Positions 22,986 to 34,900 of a stretch of DNA of 64,000 bases are shown here, piece after piece. The DNA is taken from positions 62,001 through 126,000 of the forward strand of contig JAOVFP010000002.1 of NCBI GenBank assembly GCA_025738555.1. Reading direction: 5' to 3'. A program made the translations under genes and the position numbers. The stretch's first letter is position 1. Every line of letters starts with the position of its first letter. The notes under the pieces are model-generated. The model was given only the letters and a program-made list of their open reading frames with translations. It was not told the DNA's origin and made no database searches. The DNA is from Cyathus striatus (taxonomy: Eukaryota; Basidiomycota; Agaricomycetes; Agaricales; Nidulariaceae).

Positions 22986-23686
22986 TACATATATACAATT
23001 TCCTGCACTGCAAATATGTCCATATATGCAAAGACATAAAAAATGAAAATTTGAAACTCTACTCAAGCTCCTGTGCCATGAACAACCCTGGCTTCTTTTC
23101 TCTTCATTACAGAATATAGTTCTGCATGTCACAATGGTAAGAAAATAAATATTGCTCTGAAATAAATTATCACCTCCATATCACTAAGTTGTTCCTGGCT
23201 GCATTCCATATGGTCAACTGTTTTGTGATTTTTTCCTGCCTCACTCCGGGGTTTAGGAATAAGTACTCCAGAGCTTGTTAATGGTTCAGTATCCTCTTCT
23301 TGGGGAAAGCAAGTTCTTAGTACTTAGATAGTAATGTACATTAAAACATATTTTAATTAATATTAGCTCAGTAACATATCAATAGCAAGATGCCATGTAG
23401 GTCTAGGTTAATTGATTATTGCATGCTCAGTGCTCAGGCTTCAGAGGACCTGCAAAAATCCCACTAGGACTTAGATTTTGAAGGGTCTGGTGTTGTTGAG
23501 CACAATATGCAGTGCCAATGTAACACCCACAGGCACTTCAGGCAAAAATGGAAACACCATGTAGAGGTATGCAGTAGACAGTGCACATGCAAGCCCTATG
23601 ACATACAGAACCTCACTGAATTTTCAAGCTGAATGGTGCAAGGGGAAGTGTGAGAAGGAGAGTGATGTAGTTAACACTGGCATACA
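22986..23686. other. inside the long-TIR element, nothing recognised
   Basis: AT-rich sequence with no convincing frame or repeat. Confidence 0.35.
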
Positions 23687-25605
23687 CTAGTTACACAACA
23701 TCAGCATTATTTGTGGATGGAATAAGGAACACATACAGCAGATTGAATAGCCTTCAGGCTGTAGCACCCAAACCAACCATGCAACCATAAATACAGGCAC
23801 AGGAACAACCAGCAGCACCAGCAAATCCACAACCCACCACTTCTCCTCATGTTCCTTCTGATGAACAAGTGCCAAATGAAGAATCAGTGATGTCCACTCT
23901 GTCACATCCTCCCTCTCCCTCTCCCTCTCTTGTTCAAATACTGACCCAGTATTGATAGCTATTAGGGCTGTACACCATACCATATATGGTATATGGCCGT
24001 ATAGCTAATGGCCATGTGATGGTTACGGTTTGCCCGTAACTGTACCATATTGAAGATTTTTTTGAGCTTGAAAAAACAGTACAGTCTGTTTTACAGTTAC
24101 AGGATGGATTTATACGGTATACGGGTCTTAGTTCTTTTTTTTTTTTCACAAATCAGTACTTTCTGTAATATATAGTCATCTACATACTTTAGAAAATAAA
24201 ACTTAAGTTCACCCGATGCACCTACAATGCAAATACAGTAAAAAGTGTTGATGATAGAGTCTAACTCAGTTTTTAAAAGGCAAGTTTTAGTTGCCAAAGT
24301 ATCCTTGAAGATGTTGGTATTCATAAAATGACTTGAATGCCAAAATACTCAAGGAACAAGGGTGTTCTGGATTGTTGGTAGCACAAGGGTCAGACTAAGA
24401 TTAGACAACATGTTAGAACTTAGTGATTGAACTTCAAGATCAAACTTGATTTTTAAGAGGTCAGAGACATTCATGAGATTCACACTGCATCCATTTCTAT
24501 GGCTCTCTTCTCGCAGCATAATGTTTGTGATATATTTTAAGCTGAGTTTTGCTAAGTTCAGAAAGATGGAACATAGGCTGCTTTCATTGTTCACCATCTG
24601 TCATTGATATCCTCCTCAGCTTTATTAAATCAAGTAGTTCATTATGTCTATATTTCTTGTTTCTGACGGGTTATACATGTATAATTCTGCAAGAAAACAT
24701 GAGAAAACCAGTAGTTGTAATTTGTCAACATAGAACATACAAAAGACTAATGTTACAATGGAAGGTTGAAATGATTGACATGTAAATAATGCTTTAAAGT
24801 AAAGTTGAATCATATACAAATACCTAGTTTTGAGTGTGCAGTGCACTCTACATGCTCAATATATAGCTAACATAAATCACTATTTATTTTACTACTGTTT
24901 AATGGAAATTTGGTTGAGCTAATTGAGGCTATTGGTTATTAATTTAGTATTGATTATTTCTTTTTACTGACTAGCAGGGTATTATTACACAGTTCATACT
25001 TTATTACCTTCAAAATAAATATTTTCGAGTGAGTGACAAGTCTACACGATTACTCATTACTAATGTGTGGATTTCCATGAATTCATGGTTGAAATTTATT
25101 ACAGTGAGTTGTATTTTAGTACTATACAAATACTATTTGTATCAATTTAAGCATGAAATACTTGTTTGAATACAGTATTAACCAGAAATCAATGAGTTAA
25201 ACCATATGACTGTATATGACTGTAATACAGCCATATTCATACAGTTTGTTTATGGTCAAAACTGTACTGTAGCCGTACCATATGAAGAAGCCTATAAAGT
25301 CTCGATGGGATGGTTACGGGTCTGTATATATGGCTACTGTATAACTGTATTGTACGGTGATAGTGTACAGCCCTAATAGCTATATCTTCATCAATATTAT
25401 CCAGTGCCTCTTGGAACCATACAACCCTGTCTTCTTCACCCTCCCTCTTCTTGTGCTGAGCTTGAGATAGCCATTTAGACAGGCTGTGAATAGTAGGGTG
25501 TTCCACAACATAAAGGTGTATGTTGCGAGACACAGTTTCAGGCAGAGTGTAAGGAGAAGCAACACAACTCAGGTGAGGGTGTAAGTGTACATGAGAGCTG
25601 TGCAC
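23687..25605 (-). pseudogene. unrecognised element-encoded frame split by a hAT insertion
   Basis: Two leftward frames, 25605-25384 and 23954-23687, join in phase if the hAT and one target copy are removed. The junction reads ..ALDNIDEDIAI/NTGSVFEQERE... The peptide has an acidic/basic helical middle and then a hydrophobic, valine-rich stretch (VVDLLVLLVVPVPVFMV). Upstream in the same frame a TAG precedes the first Met (HPAP[stop]QRSK), possibly a former CAG. I cannot name the family. Its placement inside the long-TIR element suggests a transposon protein. Confidence 0.35.
23963..25375. mobile_element. 1413-bp non-autonomous hAT-like element with perfect 8-bp duplication
   Basis: Ends TAGGGCTGTACAC.. 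and ..GTGTACAGCCCTA are inverted repeats. ATAGCTAT flanks both sides exactly (23955-23962, 25376-25383), the 8-bp target duplication expected of hAT. The first and last ~150 bp are rich in ACCGTA/CATAT-type motifs that repeat in both orientations. No transposase frame is present; the interior is AT-rich noncoding. Confidence 0.85.
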
Positions 25606-26692
25606 TTTGCTTCTCTGCTATGGGGCTGGGTGGGAAGTGGAGGATGAGGGTAAGAGTGAGGAAGGACTGGCTACCAGCAGGAGGAGGAGCAGGGGCCTGA
25701 GCATAAGGAGGACAATGTTGATTGTGAGAAGAGTTTGCAGTTGGATTGTGAGAGTAATTGATAAAACTATAAGGTACACCATAAGATGGTAGTTACATAG
25801 ATCAGGAGAAGGAAAACATACAGTTGAAGAATATAGCTTCACCTCCATTCCTCTCAGTGATCTCGCTATCAGCAAGAGCACTGACAATGGCCTTCTTAAC
25901 TTCAATCACTTTCCACAATAAACATCTAGAATGGTTGATAGATAGTATCAAATTGTATTTTGTCCCTCAGACTCAAGGTGACTGGGGGAACGAAAGCTTG
26001 AGGATGTACATATTGTATGAAGTGGTAGAGTGGTTACACTGGACAGATACAGAGAAGTTCCCTAAGAACGACAGGAGAGTGTTTGTGTATAGGTGCGGGA
26101 TACAGGAGGTTTGAAGAGGTATAAGGAGAATGGTGAATGTTGCATGTATTATTGTTGGTACTCTGCAATGTATGTCATGGGAGTAGATAGAATGGATTGA
26201 AGAAGAGCATATCTGAAAGAGATCTTTGAGGAAGAGTGTTACTCATGCACAAGCACTCTCCTCACCCACACCACCATTCCTGAAACAAAACACCAATGTT
26301 TGTTGAGGACAGTTCTTAGAGAAATGATCCATAAGCTGTATCTGGGCTAGTGAGGCCATGTGTGGAGAAGAGGAGGTGTGCAGGAGTAGGTGGAGGATAA
26401 GGCGTTTTGGTATGTGTGGGGTGTGTGGGGAGCATGTGGGGGATGTGGGGAGGGGAGAGGAGGAGGTGAAGGCAGAGGGGTAGAGGGATGCTGTGTGTTG
26501 GGTGAGATTCTTTGTATTGTGAGGTGACTTTGGGGAAAATGCCTGTCCACCCAGGGGAAGTGGAGACTTGTACTAAGAGTGCATTTTGGAGGTCTGCAGA
26601 TCTGATGTGGGAGGTATTGATTTGCAACATGAGGTATATGCCCCAGTAGGTACAGAGACTGGTGAGGAGAAGATGTGTTTTGACAAGTTAGT
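25606..26692. other. inside the long-TIR element; one 96-codon frame of unknown origin
   Basis: The + frame 25824-26114 includes HNKHLEWLIDSIKLYFV and WGNESLRMYILYEVVEWLHW. It looks protein-like, with amphipathic aromatic-rich helices, but I do not recognise it. The leftward Pro/Ser/Thr-rich frame across 26347-26928 follows a repeat and is probably not a gene. Confidence 0.3.
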
Positions 26693-26900
26693 GAGGAGAA
26701 GGCAGTGGTGGTGGCAGAAGGGAATGAGTTGGGGTAGGGGACATTGAGGTAGGGAACAGGTTGATGAGGAGGAGGCAGTGGTGATAGCAGAAGGGAACAA
26801 ATTGAGGTGGGGGACATTGAAATAGGGAACAGGTCAGTGAGGAGGAGGTAGTAATAGTGGCAGCAGAAGGGAACAAGTTGTGGGGGATGTTGAGGTAGAG
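26693..26900. repeat. ~73-bp minisatellite, three copies
   Basis: GGAG(A/G)AGG(C/T)AGT... units begin near 26695, 26768 and 26841. Each contains GCAGAAGGGAA(C/T)(A/G)A(A/G)TTG and GGGACATTGA(G/A)(G/A)TAGGGAACAGG. The unit is close to 24 codons (periods 72-74), so the leftward frame also repeats, but composition argues against a real protein. Confidence 0.65.
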
Positions 26901-27053
26901 GGACACATTGTAGAGGATGCATTCTCATGCCTGTGGGAACCAGACAGCAGACATTGAGGAAAGAACATACTGTCTACTCCATGTAGATGGCACTATATTT
27001 GGAGGAGGTGGATTGTGAGTGGAAGAGTGTCATTGTCATTGGTCATTGGTTAG

Positions 27054-27976
27054 TTGTGGGAGGGGGGGGGGGGAGGAGAAGAAGTAGGCCAACTGTTGTT
27101 GCCAATTGAGAATGTACACTGTAAACTAATCAATAGCATAGTCCTAGGTAATGTATTAATTGTTAAGTGGGAAGTAAGTGGGGACACTTTGTTTTACAGT
27201 GGGTTACCATGTTACATACCGATTCCCTTTCTACTGGGAAATGAATGCAAAGACACCTGGAGGGCGTGAGAGAACTGTAATGGAAACCCGAAGTGAGTAT
27301 GGGCGTGGAATGTAGAGTGGGAGTGTGGGAAAGAACCATGGCTTCAGCATATGTGCTGCACCACCTGGATATCCCCAGGGAATGGTTCGTATTTCAAGGA
27401 AGACAATATAAGTCAAAGGAACACGTTCCAGAGTATGGGAGAAGGCTTTGCCACTACACTAGGCAGTGGGAGAGAAACCCGAAGGAAAACCCAGAGTGGG
27501 TTTTGGAACTTAGAAGTAGGAAGAAGTGTATGAAGTTTATACAAATACTGAAGACTACTTATACTAAGTAGGAACCTGTAGGTACGAATGTAGAAGTATA
27601 ATACTAAGTAGAAGTCAAAGGAGTAAGTAGGAAATGAAGTCTGGGCAAAGCGGAGTAGGGGCGCAAATGACACACTCAGAATGCAGAATAAAAAACTAAT
27701 CTACATAGGCCATAATGAAATATACAAGTGAGAATGGAAGAGAGGAGTAATATAATAATGACATGGTGAGGCCATTATAAAAGAAACTATGTATCTGGGA
27801 TACCTGATAGAAAACCCGATGGGTTCTGGGTACATTCTGGGAATGGACTGGGTGTGTTGGAAGGTCATGTGGGAATGTTTGGTAACACTGGCACAATGTA
27901 TCTGGACATGGATGTAACATACCATTACTACCAATAATTTAAGGTCTTATATAACTATTCTACTGTCTATTTTGTA
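27054..27976. other. inside the long-TIR element; 92-codon frame of unknown origin
   Basis: The + frame from ATG 27338 (MASAYVLHHLDIPREWFVF..) to 27571 is Arg/Lys/Tyr-rich with RQYKSKEHVPEYGRRL and ENPEWVLELRSRKKC. It could be a fragment of an element-encoded protein; the family is not recognised. A G-run (about 27059-27072) precedes it. The remainder to the Tc1 element shows nothing. Confidence 0.3.
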
Positions 27977-29572
27977 CAGTGCCAATCAAAAGTATTGCAC
28001 AACATGTACAAACAGAGTAAATAAAAGTCCAGAATGAGTAGAATACATCATAAACACATATATTGTACATTGATAGAAAGCTAAAATAGTTTAGAATCAT
28101 ATAGGAAAGCATAGGACATGATATGAGTGAAATTAAAAGAAAAATTGGGGTGTAAATGCGAAATATGCTGTGCAATACATATGAACATACCCAAATATCA
28201 GAAAGATAAGTGTTGCACTCCTTCCACAAAAATCTGCACATCCTGAAAATTTAGTATTTAGTATTACCCCCTCAGGCCTTCACTAATGTGGCAACATGGC
28301 GTGGCATACTCTGGTATAAGGTGTCAAGCATGGCCTTTGGAAAATTGGCTCATTCCTCCTGAAGAGCAACACACAACTCTTCTTTATTGTGTGGAAGAGG
28401 GTTGTGAGCACATACAAGCATATCCAATTGATCTCAGACATGTTCTATAATGCTCATGTCTGAACTGGAAGGGGGCCAATGCAATTGTTTAACCTGCTTG
28501 TGCTTGAACCACTCCTGAGCTACAGTGCTCTGGTGCTTTGGGTCATTGTCCTGCTGAAAAATAACACCAGTAGACCCAGTAGACCTTAATTTCAGATCCT
28601 TCACACTCCCAAGATATGATTTGTTAAGGATTTCAACATAGTCTGGGCCCTTCATGATTCCATCAATGTAGTGAAGGCTCCCCACCCTCTTAGCAGAAAT
28701 ACACCCCACACCATCAAGTTTCCAGCACCATGCTTGATGTTCTTTTGTGTGAAATGAGAGTCTAGAGCCTGCCCAGACTTAATATAGCACCACTGACATC
28801 CATTTGACTTGAACAGGAGGAATTTGGACTCATCTGAGAAAATCATGTGTTCCCAGTCCTCCACAGTCCAGCCTGCATGCTGAAGTGCCCAAAGCCTATG
28901 CTTCTCCTGGTTTACTTTGGAAATGTAGGGCTTCTTCCTATAAACCCTACAGACCAGTCCATACTCCTTCAAACAGTGTGCAATTGTTTGGCAAAACACC
29001 TGTGGGAAGGCCATTTTTGCAAGCTCCATGGCATTAGAAACCTCTGTTCTCACAAGCTTTATTGCTGCAACCCAGGTATCACATGCATCAAATTTATGAG
29101 GGCAACCTGTCTTCAGGTTTACATAATATGGATCTGCTGATTTTCAAAACGCACAATGAGACAATGCACAGTAGTGTGGTGAACACCTATAAATTGTGCT
29201 ATATCTTTGTCAGCATAGTCAAGCTTCTTATAAGTGACTGCTCAAGCAACTTTGGAGGGGGATGTGTAGACCATGAAGTAGAAATCGATGTAGTGTAGTT
29301 TTTTTCAGTATTCTCAGACTTCTACAGTATATAAATTATGTTTCTCTGTTTCGCATACCCCTAATCATATGTATTGCACACTGGATTTCACAGTAAAATT
29401 GCTGTGCTTCATTCATATTCATCTAATTACATTTATAACTATTACTAACTATTAATGAACATATTTGAGACTGTATAACAACAATTTCTGCGAGCTGTGT
29501 GTCCATTCTCCTTTAACACGTCACAGTTAATTAGGTCACATGAGTGGCATGCAATACTTTTGATCAGCACTG
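27977..29572 (-). mobile_element. complete Tc1/mariner-like element
   Basis: Terminal inverted repeats begin CAGTGCCAATCAAAAGTATT (left) and, in complement, CAGTGCTGATCAAAAGTATT (right). TA dinucleotides flank both ends (27975-27976 and 29573-29574), the fixed target of this superfamily. Length 1596 bp. It carries one leftward transposase gene that is inactivated. Confidence 0.9.
28272..29274 (-). pseudogene. Tc1-type DD34E transposase, inactivated
   Basis: The catalytic triad is legible: D in MIFSDESKF, D in IFQQDNDPKHQS, and E in SSSDMSIIEHV exactly 34 residues later, so it is a DD34E Tc1 enzyme. The N-terminal helix-turn-helix region (KKLDYADKDIAQFIGVHHTTV) is present but crossed by stops. 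A -1/+2 frame change lies near 28700 (VWG in one frame, then CISAKRVGSLHYIDGIM in another). TGA replaces tryptophan at 28434-28436 (IIEHV[W]DQL) and at 28350-28352 (LQEE[W]ANF), both G-to-A changes. Not functional. Confidence 0.85.
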
Positions 29573-29667
29573 TATATTATCTACTACTACCAACTATTAT
29601 TACAGCTACTATGAGGTATGACTATGAGAGTACATGGGTGTAAGTGGCATTGCAATCAGTATGGGTG

Positions 29668-29728
29668 TTTTGAAAGCATTTAGGGCAGGTCAGCAAGGTC
29701 AGCTGACCTGCCCTAAATGCTTTCAAAA
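29668..29728. repeat. perfect 27-bp hairpin with a 7-nt loop
   Basis: TTTTGAAAGCATTTAGGGCA.. (29668-29694) is followed after AAGGTCA by its exact reverse complement (29702-29728). It lies just outside the right end of the Tc1 element, inside the long-TIR element. No gene is associated. It would form a stable stem if transcribed. Confidence 0.85.
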
Positions 29729-29839
29729 TGGCCATATTGTACCTATGCTCACTACTCTCTTTCTTCCTTACTCTCATGTTCTTCATAGGTACTGTAGTTA
29801 GTATAGCAATGTATTCATGTCTTTTACATAGATAGTAGT

Positions 29840-30240
29840 ACTTTTAGATAGATAATATTAAGAAAAAGGACACACCTAACAATGGTCTAATCCAAATGGA
29901 GGGAACAATTGGGCCTTGCATTATTGTCAATGTCAATGATAGTGCCAAAATATAGAATGCTGGTAAGTAAGTCATTTTGCTATTATCCTTAGCAAGTGAA
30001 CTAAATATCAGTATGGTAGTTCTAGGTAACAGTATGAGCAGGGAGTGAGCAGGACTAAATATCAGTATAAGTGGGGAGTGAGCAGGGACTATGTACAACT
30101 TAACTATAATATGAGGTACATAGATATAAGTGAGAGAGGGGGGTGTGGCATTGCAAGACATGCCTAATAAGGAACTAATCTTCATGGAGACCAGTGGGAA
30201 CAATTGGGCATTGTGTTATTATTAACATTGATGATAGCTT
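29840..30240. repeat. ~285-bp imperfect direct duplication
   Basis: A block around GGGAACAATTGGGC(C/A)TTG(C/T)(A/G)TTATT occurs near 29901 and 30189, each preceded by a CATG/ACACCTAA(C/T)AA phrase and followed by TCAATGATAGTGCCAAAAT or TTGATGATAGCTTCAAAAT. AGTGAGCAGG(G)ACT repeats lie between them. Noncoding. Confidence 0.5.
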
Positions 30241-30424
30241 CAAAATACCTCATTTATAGTGCATAAGTATGTTCTTATTGTTTCTTATTGTATTCTCAAT
30301 CACTATTACTATGAAGAGCTTATAATAGGGATCATTCACTGTCCTACACAATATAACCTCTTGGCTCTACCATAAAGATTGAAAAAGTCTTATCAACCCA
30401 AGGTGTGGGGCTAATATTGCAGCT

Positions 30425-30971
30425 CCATCCCAGGGCAGGAACTGAGTGAGGATGGAGTGGGGAGTTGAGTGGGTTATGAGTGGGTGTGAGTGGCCTGTGA
30501 GTGGCCCTGTGAGTGGGACAATCAATATGATACATTACCATATTTACAATCTGCACGTACATAGGGTAGGACAACATATTTTTGATTCCATTTAGAATTG
30601 GTAAGTAGATCTGATAAAAAAACAAATCCAGACTCTGTTACAAGAACAAATTCTGAATGTGCAATAAGATAGGGGCACTGAACACAGCCAGAATCCATGT
30701 TTAGATAGGATCAGTGAACAAATGTGCATCCCAATTCAGGATTTGTGCAAGAATCTGTGTTAGCAACCAATTTTTCATGCAGATTCTATCTTTGTTCTAT
30801 TGTTATTTTCTCAATATGGGAGCGTGATATGGGTTTAGAACCAATCCATCATTATTTTCTAGATATAAACATGAATCTGTTCAAGGAGCCAATTTTGGTA
30901 CATATTTTAATTTTTAAGAAAATCTGTTTGTACCATATTTACCCCGCCCCGATTCCGTCCTGTCTGAGGTG
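30425..30971 (-). repeat. right ~540-bp arm of the inverted repeat
   Basis: Inverse copy of 22448-22985. Its outer end retains CpG sites lost from the left arm. Confidence 0.85.
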
Positions 30972-30974
30972 TGT

Positions 30975-31235
30975 AAGTATCTACAGAGATGATAAAAAAG
31001 AATCCGTCGATAAGCATTAAATGGGTATATGATCCCATTCTTCATTGTCCGTATTTATCAAGAAGATGACTTTTCTGTGGGTCCCTACAACACTTGTAAA
31101 GATGAGATGGCAACATATTGTCACCATATTTCCAGAACTACTAAATTTGAGTAATTTGATCGAGCCTCTCGAAAATAGAAAGATGATACATTTTAGATTC
31201 ATGAATTGAATAATACATGTTAAGTGACTAGTAAT
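30975..31235. other. short intergenic spacer
   Basis: No feature seen between the right inverted-repeat arm and the 3' end of the F-box-like gene. Confidence 0.4.
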
Positions 31236-31949
31236 CTAAAGATCATCATGCATCTCAAATTGTAACAATCCCCTCTGATCTGTCTGCGGAGTGAACGACC
31301 TAATCAATTGACAATGCTGTGGGACATATTTATCCCTGGTAGGCATAATCACCCACACCACCTTTTTCGCCTGCTTAAGCCGCCCCAAAAGCATATCGAA
31401 TTCGGTCCAGGGCTGCATACGGTGGAGGTGCGAGATGTCCTCTACAACGCAGAAACAAAAATACCACACTATGAAGTTTATTTCTTGTATTTTGTTATCT
31501 TCTTTGAGAGTTCTGAGAGTTGGTATAAAACCATCTAAGGGGTCAGACCCATTAAAATTTAAAAACACATAGAAGATGCGAAGGTTTGGAAGGTCTCCAA
31601 TGTCAAGCGCTCATCTACCTGGACCGTTCATAAAACATTTAAGTACGAGTTTAGTGAGTGAATCTTGCTGAATTGCCACGATCTTCTGAGCAATGCTAAA
31701 GTTCGCGAGTTTTTCCCCATAATTCTCCACATGTAACTCCTCCAACATCGACTTTGAGTATGATAACGCATAGATAAAATCTAGCATTTTGCCGAATGGT
31801 AGGGCTGAAATAGTCAAGGATCTAAGATTGCAACTACCTAGGTCCTTCCGCGACAAACTATCATTGCGATCCTGAAATGCAAAGCTAGAATCATCTAGTA
31901 CGACGTTAGGTATTTGGAGCAAAGACTTGATATGTGCTAGTCTTATATT

Positions 31950-34900
31950 GGGCCATCAACTTTTTGAGTTACCGGTAACTCGACTGGAACTCAACTGGAA
32001 CTCAACTGGAACTTAACTTAGGAACTTACCTGTAACTCGAAAAATGTAAATTATATGGTATATCACAGACATTCTAACACTACTATGGATTGCTAGATTA
32101 ATGATCACTCACTATTGCGCTTCCGCGCTCATTATTTCCCACGCCCCTGAATGTCAATCATTAATCTGATCTGATGCCTCTACCTCTATCAAATTAATTA
32201 ATGAGTGCCGCGCGTTGTTTTGCGCGGCGCGTTTGATCGCATTCATGTGCCTCGTCATCGTCATAAACAGTGAGCACCCATTATTTTCATTTCTGGTCAA
32301 GTTCTTGGGCAATTCCTCTCAATTTTTTTTTGAATATGAATGTATATTAAATGCTTTAACAGTACAGCTAAATTACTTATGAAATAGTATGAAAAGCTTA
32401 TAATATTATTATTCATATAATATTTTCTATAAGCACAGTACATGATGTTTATACAACTAAGATGTTATATTACATACAAAATAACTAATTTCACATTATA
32501 AAAAAAAATCACAGCAAGAATTCAAAAATTGAGAGAAGAATGCACAAAATACGTGCTCACTGTTGAGCATGACGATGGAAGAAGTGTGACGCGATCACCA
32601 TCAATGCATCAGAAGTGAGTAGAATGATTGGGGATTTGATGGATGATGTGATGGTGCTATTTTTACACATCTGTGGCGGCAGGGGTGTGCATGGGAAACA
32701 ATGAGCTAAGGGATCACAACAACAATGAGTACAATCATAAAGTATGGGTTTTTTGTTATGGAACTTGAGGAACTTAAGTTAGACACTTGACTGGAACTTA
32801 AGTGGAACTCGAATGGAACTCGACTCAAATTCGAGTGGAGTCGAGTGGCATTTATCACTTGAAGGTAACTCAATGGTAACTTACCTTCCACTCGAATTTA
32901 GCATAAGTGAGGAACTTAACTCCACTCGACTGACACTCGAAAAAATTATAAGCAAGAAACTCGACTCCACTCGATGGAACTTAACTTTCACTCAAAAAAT
33001 AAGTGAGGAACTTGACTCCACTTGATGGAACTTAACTTTCATTCAAATAAAATAAGCAAGAAACTTAACTTTTACTTGAAAAATAGGCAAGTTCTAAAAT
33101 TGTATTGTATGGAGTACCTTACAATAATACATACAGTAGTTTGTGTTGCTTCCCACCCCCCCGCTCATTGTTTCCCATGCATATAATTCAATGTTTACTC
33201 ATTTCCCATTAATTGCACATCCTCATTGTTGCCCGCACCTCCGCTCATAATTTCCCACGCTTCCGCTTAACATATCGCGCCTACATACTTTCGCGCTCAA
33301 TTTTTCCCACGCTCTGCTGCTATCATTCTGACCTCTACTCATTATTTCCCGCCCTCCCGCTCATAATTTCCCATGCACCTGCTTATTATTTCTGCTGTAC
33401 ACTGCTGTCCGCTTCCCTCTCAGTATTTCCCACGCTTTCGCTTCTTCTTTAATTATTATTTCCTGCCATCCCCTCCGCCCGCAATTTCCCACGCATTTCA
33501 TCATTTCCCGCCCTCCCGCTCATAGTTTCCCACGCTTCCGCTTTCACTTCTGATACTCACTAGGTGTTCGCATTTATTTCCCATGCCTCCGCTACTGCTG
33601 TTCACTGCTGTCTGCATCCCCGCTCAACATTTTCCCACGCTATCGCTTATTATTCCGACCTCTGTTCATTATTTTCCTCCCTCCCATTCGCAATTTCCCA
33701 CTCATTTCATCATTTCCCGCCCTCCCGCTCATATTTTCCCACGCCTCCGCTCTTATTTTCCCTCACAACTAATACACTTTTCTACACAAATCACATAATC
33801 TGTACAAAGCATGAAACATATTATAATAAAAGACTAAATACATATATAACTTGCATTTTTATAACTTTATTTACATTAGTACTTAGTATAATATGGCCTA
33901 CTAAGTGTATAACAACTTATATTAAGTGATGCAAAAAGATTGAAATAAAAAGAGCAAGAATTGAGCTTAAAAATCAGAAAAGACTTGCTTACTGTTGAGC
34001 ATGATGAGCATTGATGAAAAGGAAGAGTGCACATCAAAAATCACGCGATGTGTTGACATCGCAGTGGTGAATATTTGTGTATGATAAATGTGATGGTTCA
34101 ACACTGCACACAAACAGAAGTAAATAAAGGCGGGCAGAGTGCGTGGGAAATGTAGATGAAATCAGGCGGGGTGTGGGACAGAGCTGTGGTAGCAATAGTA
34201 GTGATTAGCAAATAGTAGTACTAGTGATTAGTTTATAGTTATTGTATAATTGAAATTTTGAAACTTGAACTTGAAGGAACTCAAAAGGAACTCGAAAATT
34301 AGTGAGGAACTTAACTCGAGAGAACTCAACTTTCAGAAAAAAAAATTCACAAAGAACTTAAGTCAACTCGAAAAACTTAACTTGAGGGAACTCGACTTAC
34401 ACTCACTAAAAAATTAGTAAAGAACTTAACTTAACTCGAGAGAACTCAACTTTCAGAAAAAAAATTAGTGAGGAACTTAAGTCCACTCGAAAAACTTAAC
34501 TTTCACTCAGATAGTAGTACTAGTAATTAGTTTATACTTACTTTACACTTGAAATTTTGAAACTTGAACTTGAGGGAACTTGACTTACACTCACTAAAAA
34601 ATTAGCAAGGAACTTAAGTACACTTGAAAAACTTAACTTCCACTCAATATGAATAAGCGAGCTCAATTGCACTTATTTAAAAGTATTACGTTCTTTTCAC
34701 GGTAGCTACGAAGCTACTTGTTTAATTTTAATTTTAATTATTCTATGATGAAGCCGTTGTATCACTCATGTACACCATGAATAGCATCCCCGCAATGAAG
34801 TCCAACACACTACATACCAACTTATGTAAATGCTCCGAGAAAAATCCTGAATCAGGTTGCCTGTGTTAGTAATCGCTCAGACATTTAATCTTATTAAATG

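Larger units (their letters stand above)
22448..30971. mobile_element. 8.5-kb element bounded by ~540-bp inverted repeats and a TGT duplication
   Basis: Sequence from 22448 (CACCTCAGATAGGACTGAAT..) to ~22985 is repeated in inverse from 30971 back to ~30425 at about 90% identity. The outer ends are CACCTC..GAGGTG, flanked by TGT on both sides (22445-22447 and 30972-30974). CAC termini with a 3-bp target duplication are the pattern of CACTA/EnSpm-like elements. No matching transposase survives inside, so this is non-autonomous or decayed. It holds nested insertions (hAT 23963-25375; Tc1 27977-29572) and several unrecognised frames. The alternative is two inverted solo copies of one 540-bp repeat; the matched TGT favours a single element but 3 bp is little evidence. 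Confidence 0.55.

Noticed and set aside
26347..26928. 193-codon Pro/Ser/Thr/His-rich leftward frame
   Set aside because: It coincides with a 73-bp minisatellite and simple sequence. Openness follows from the repeat lacking stops.
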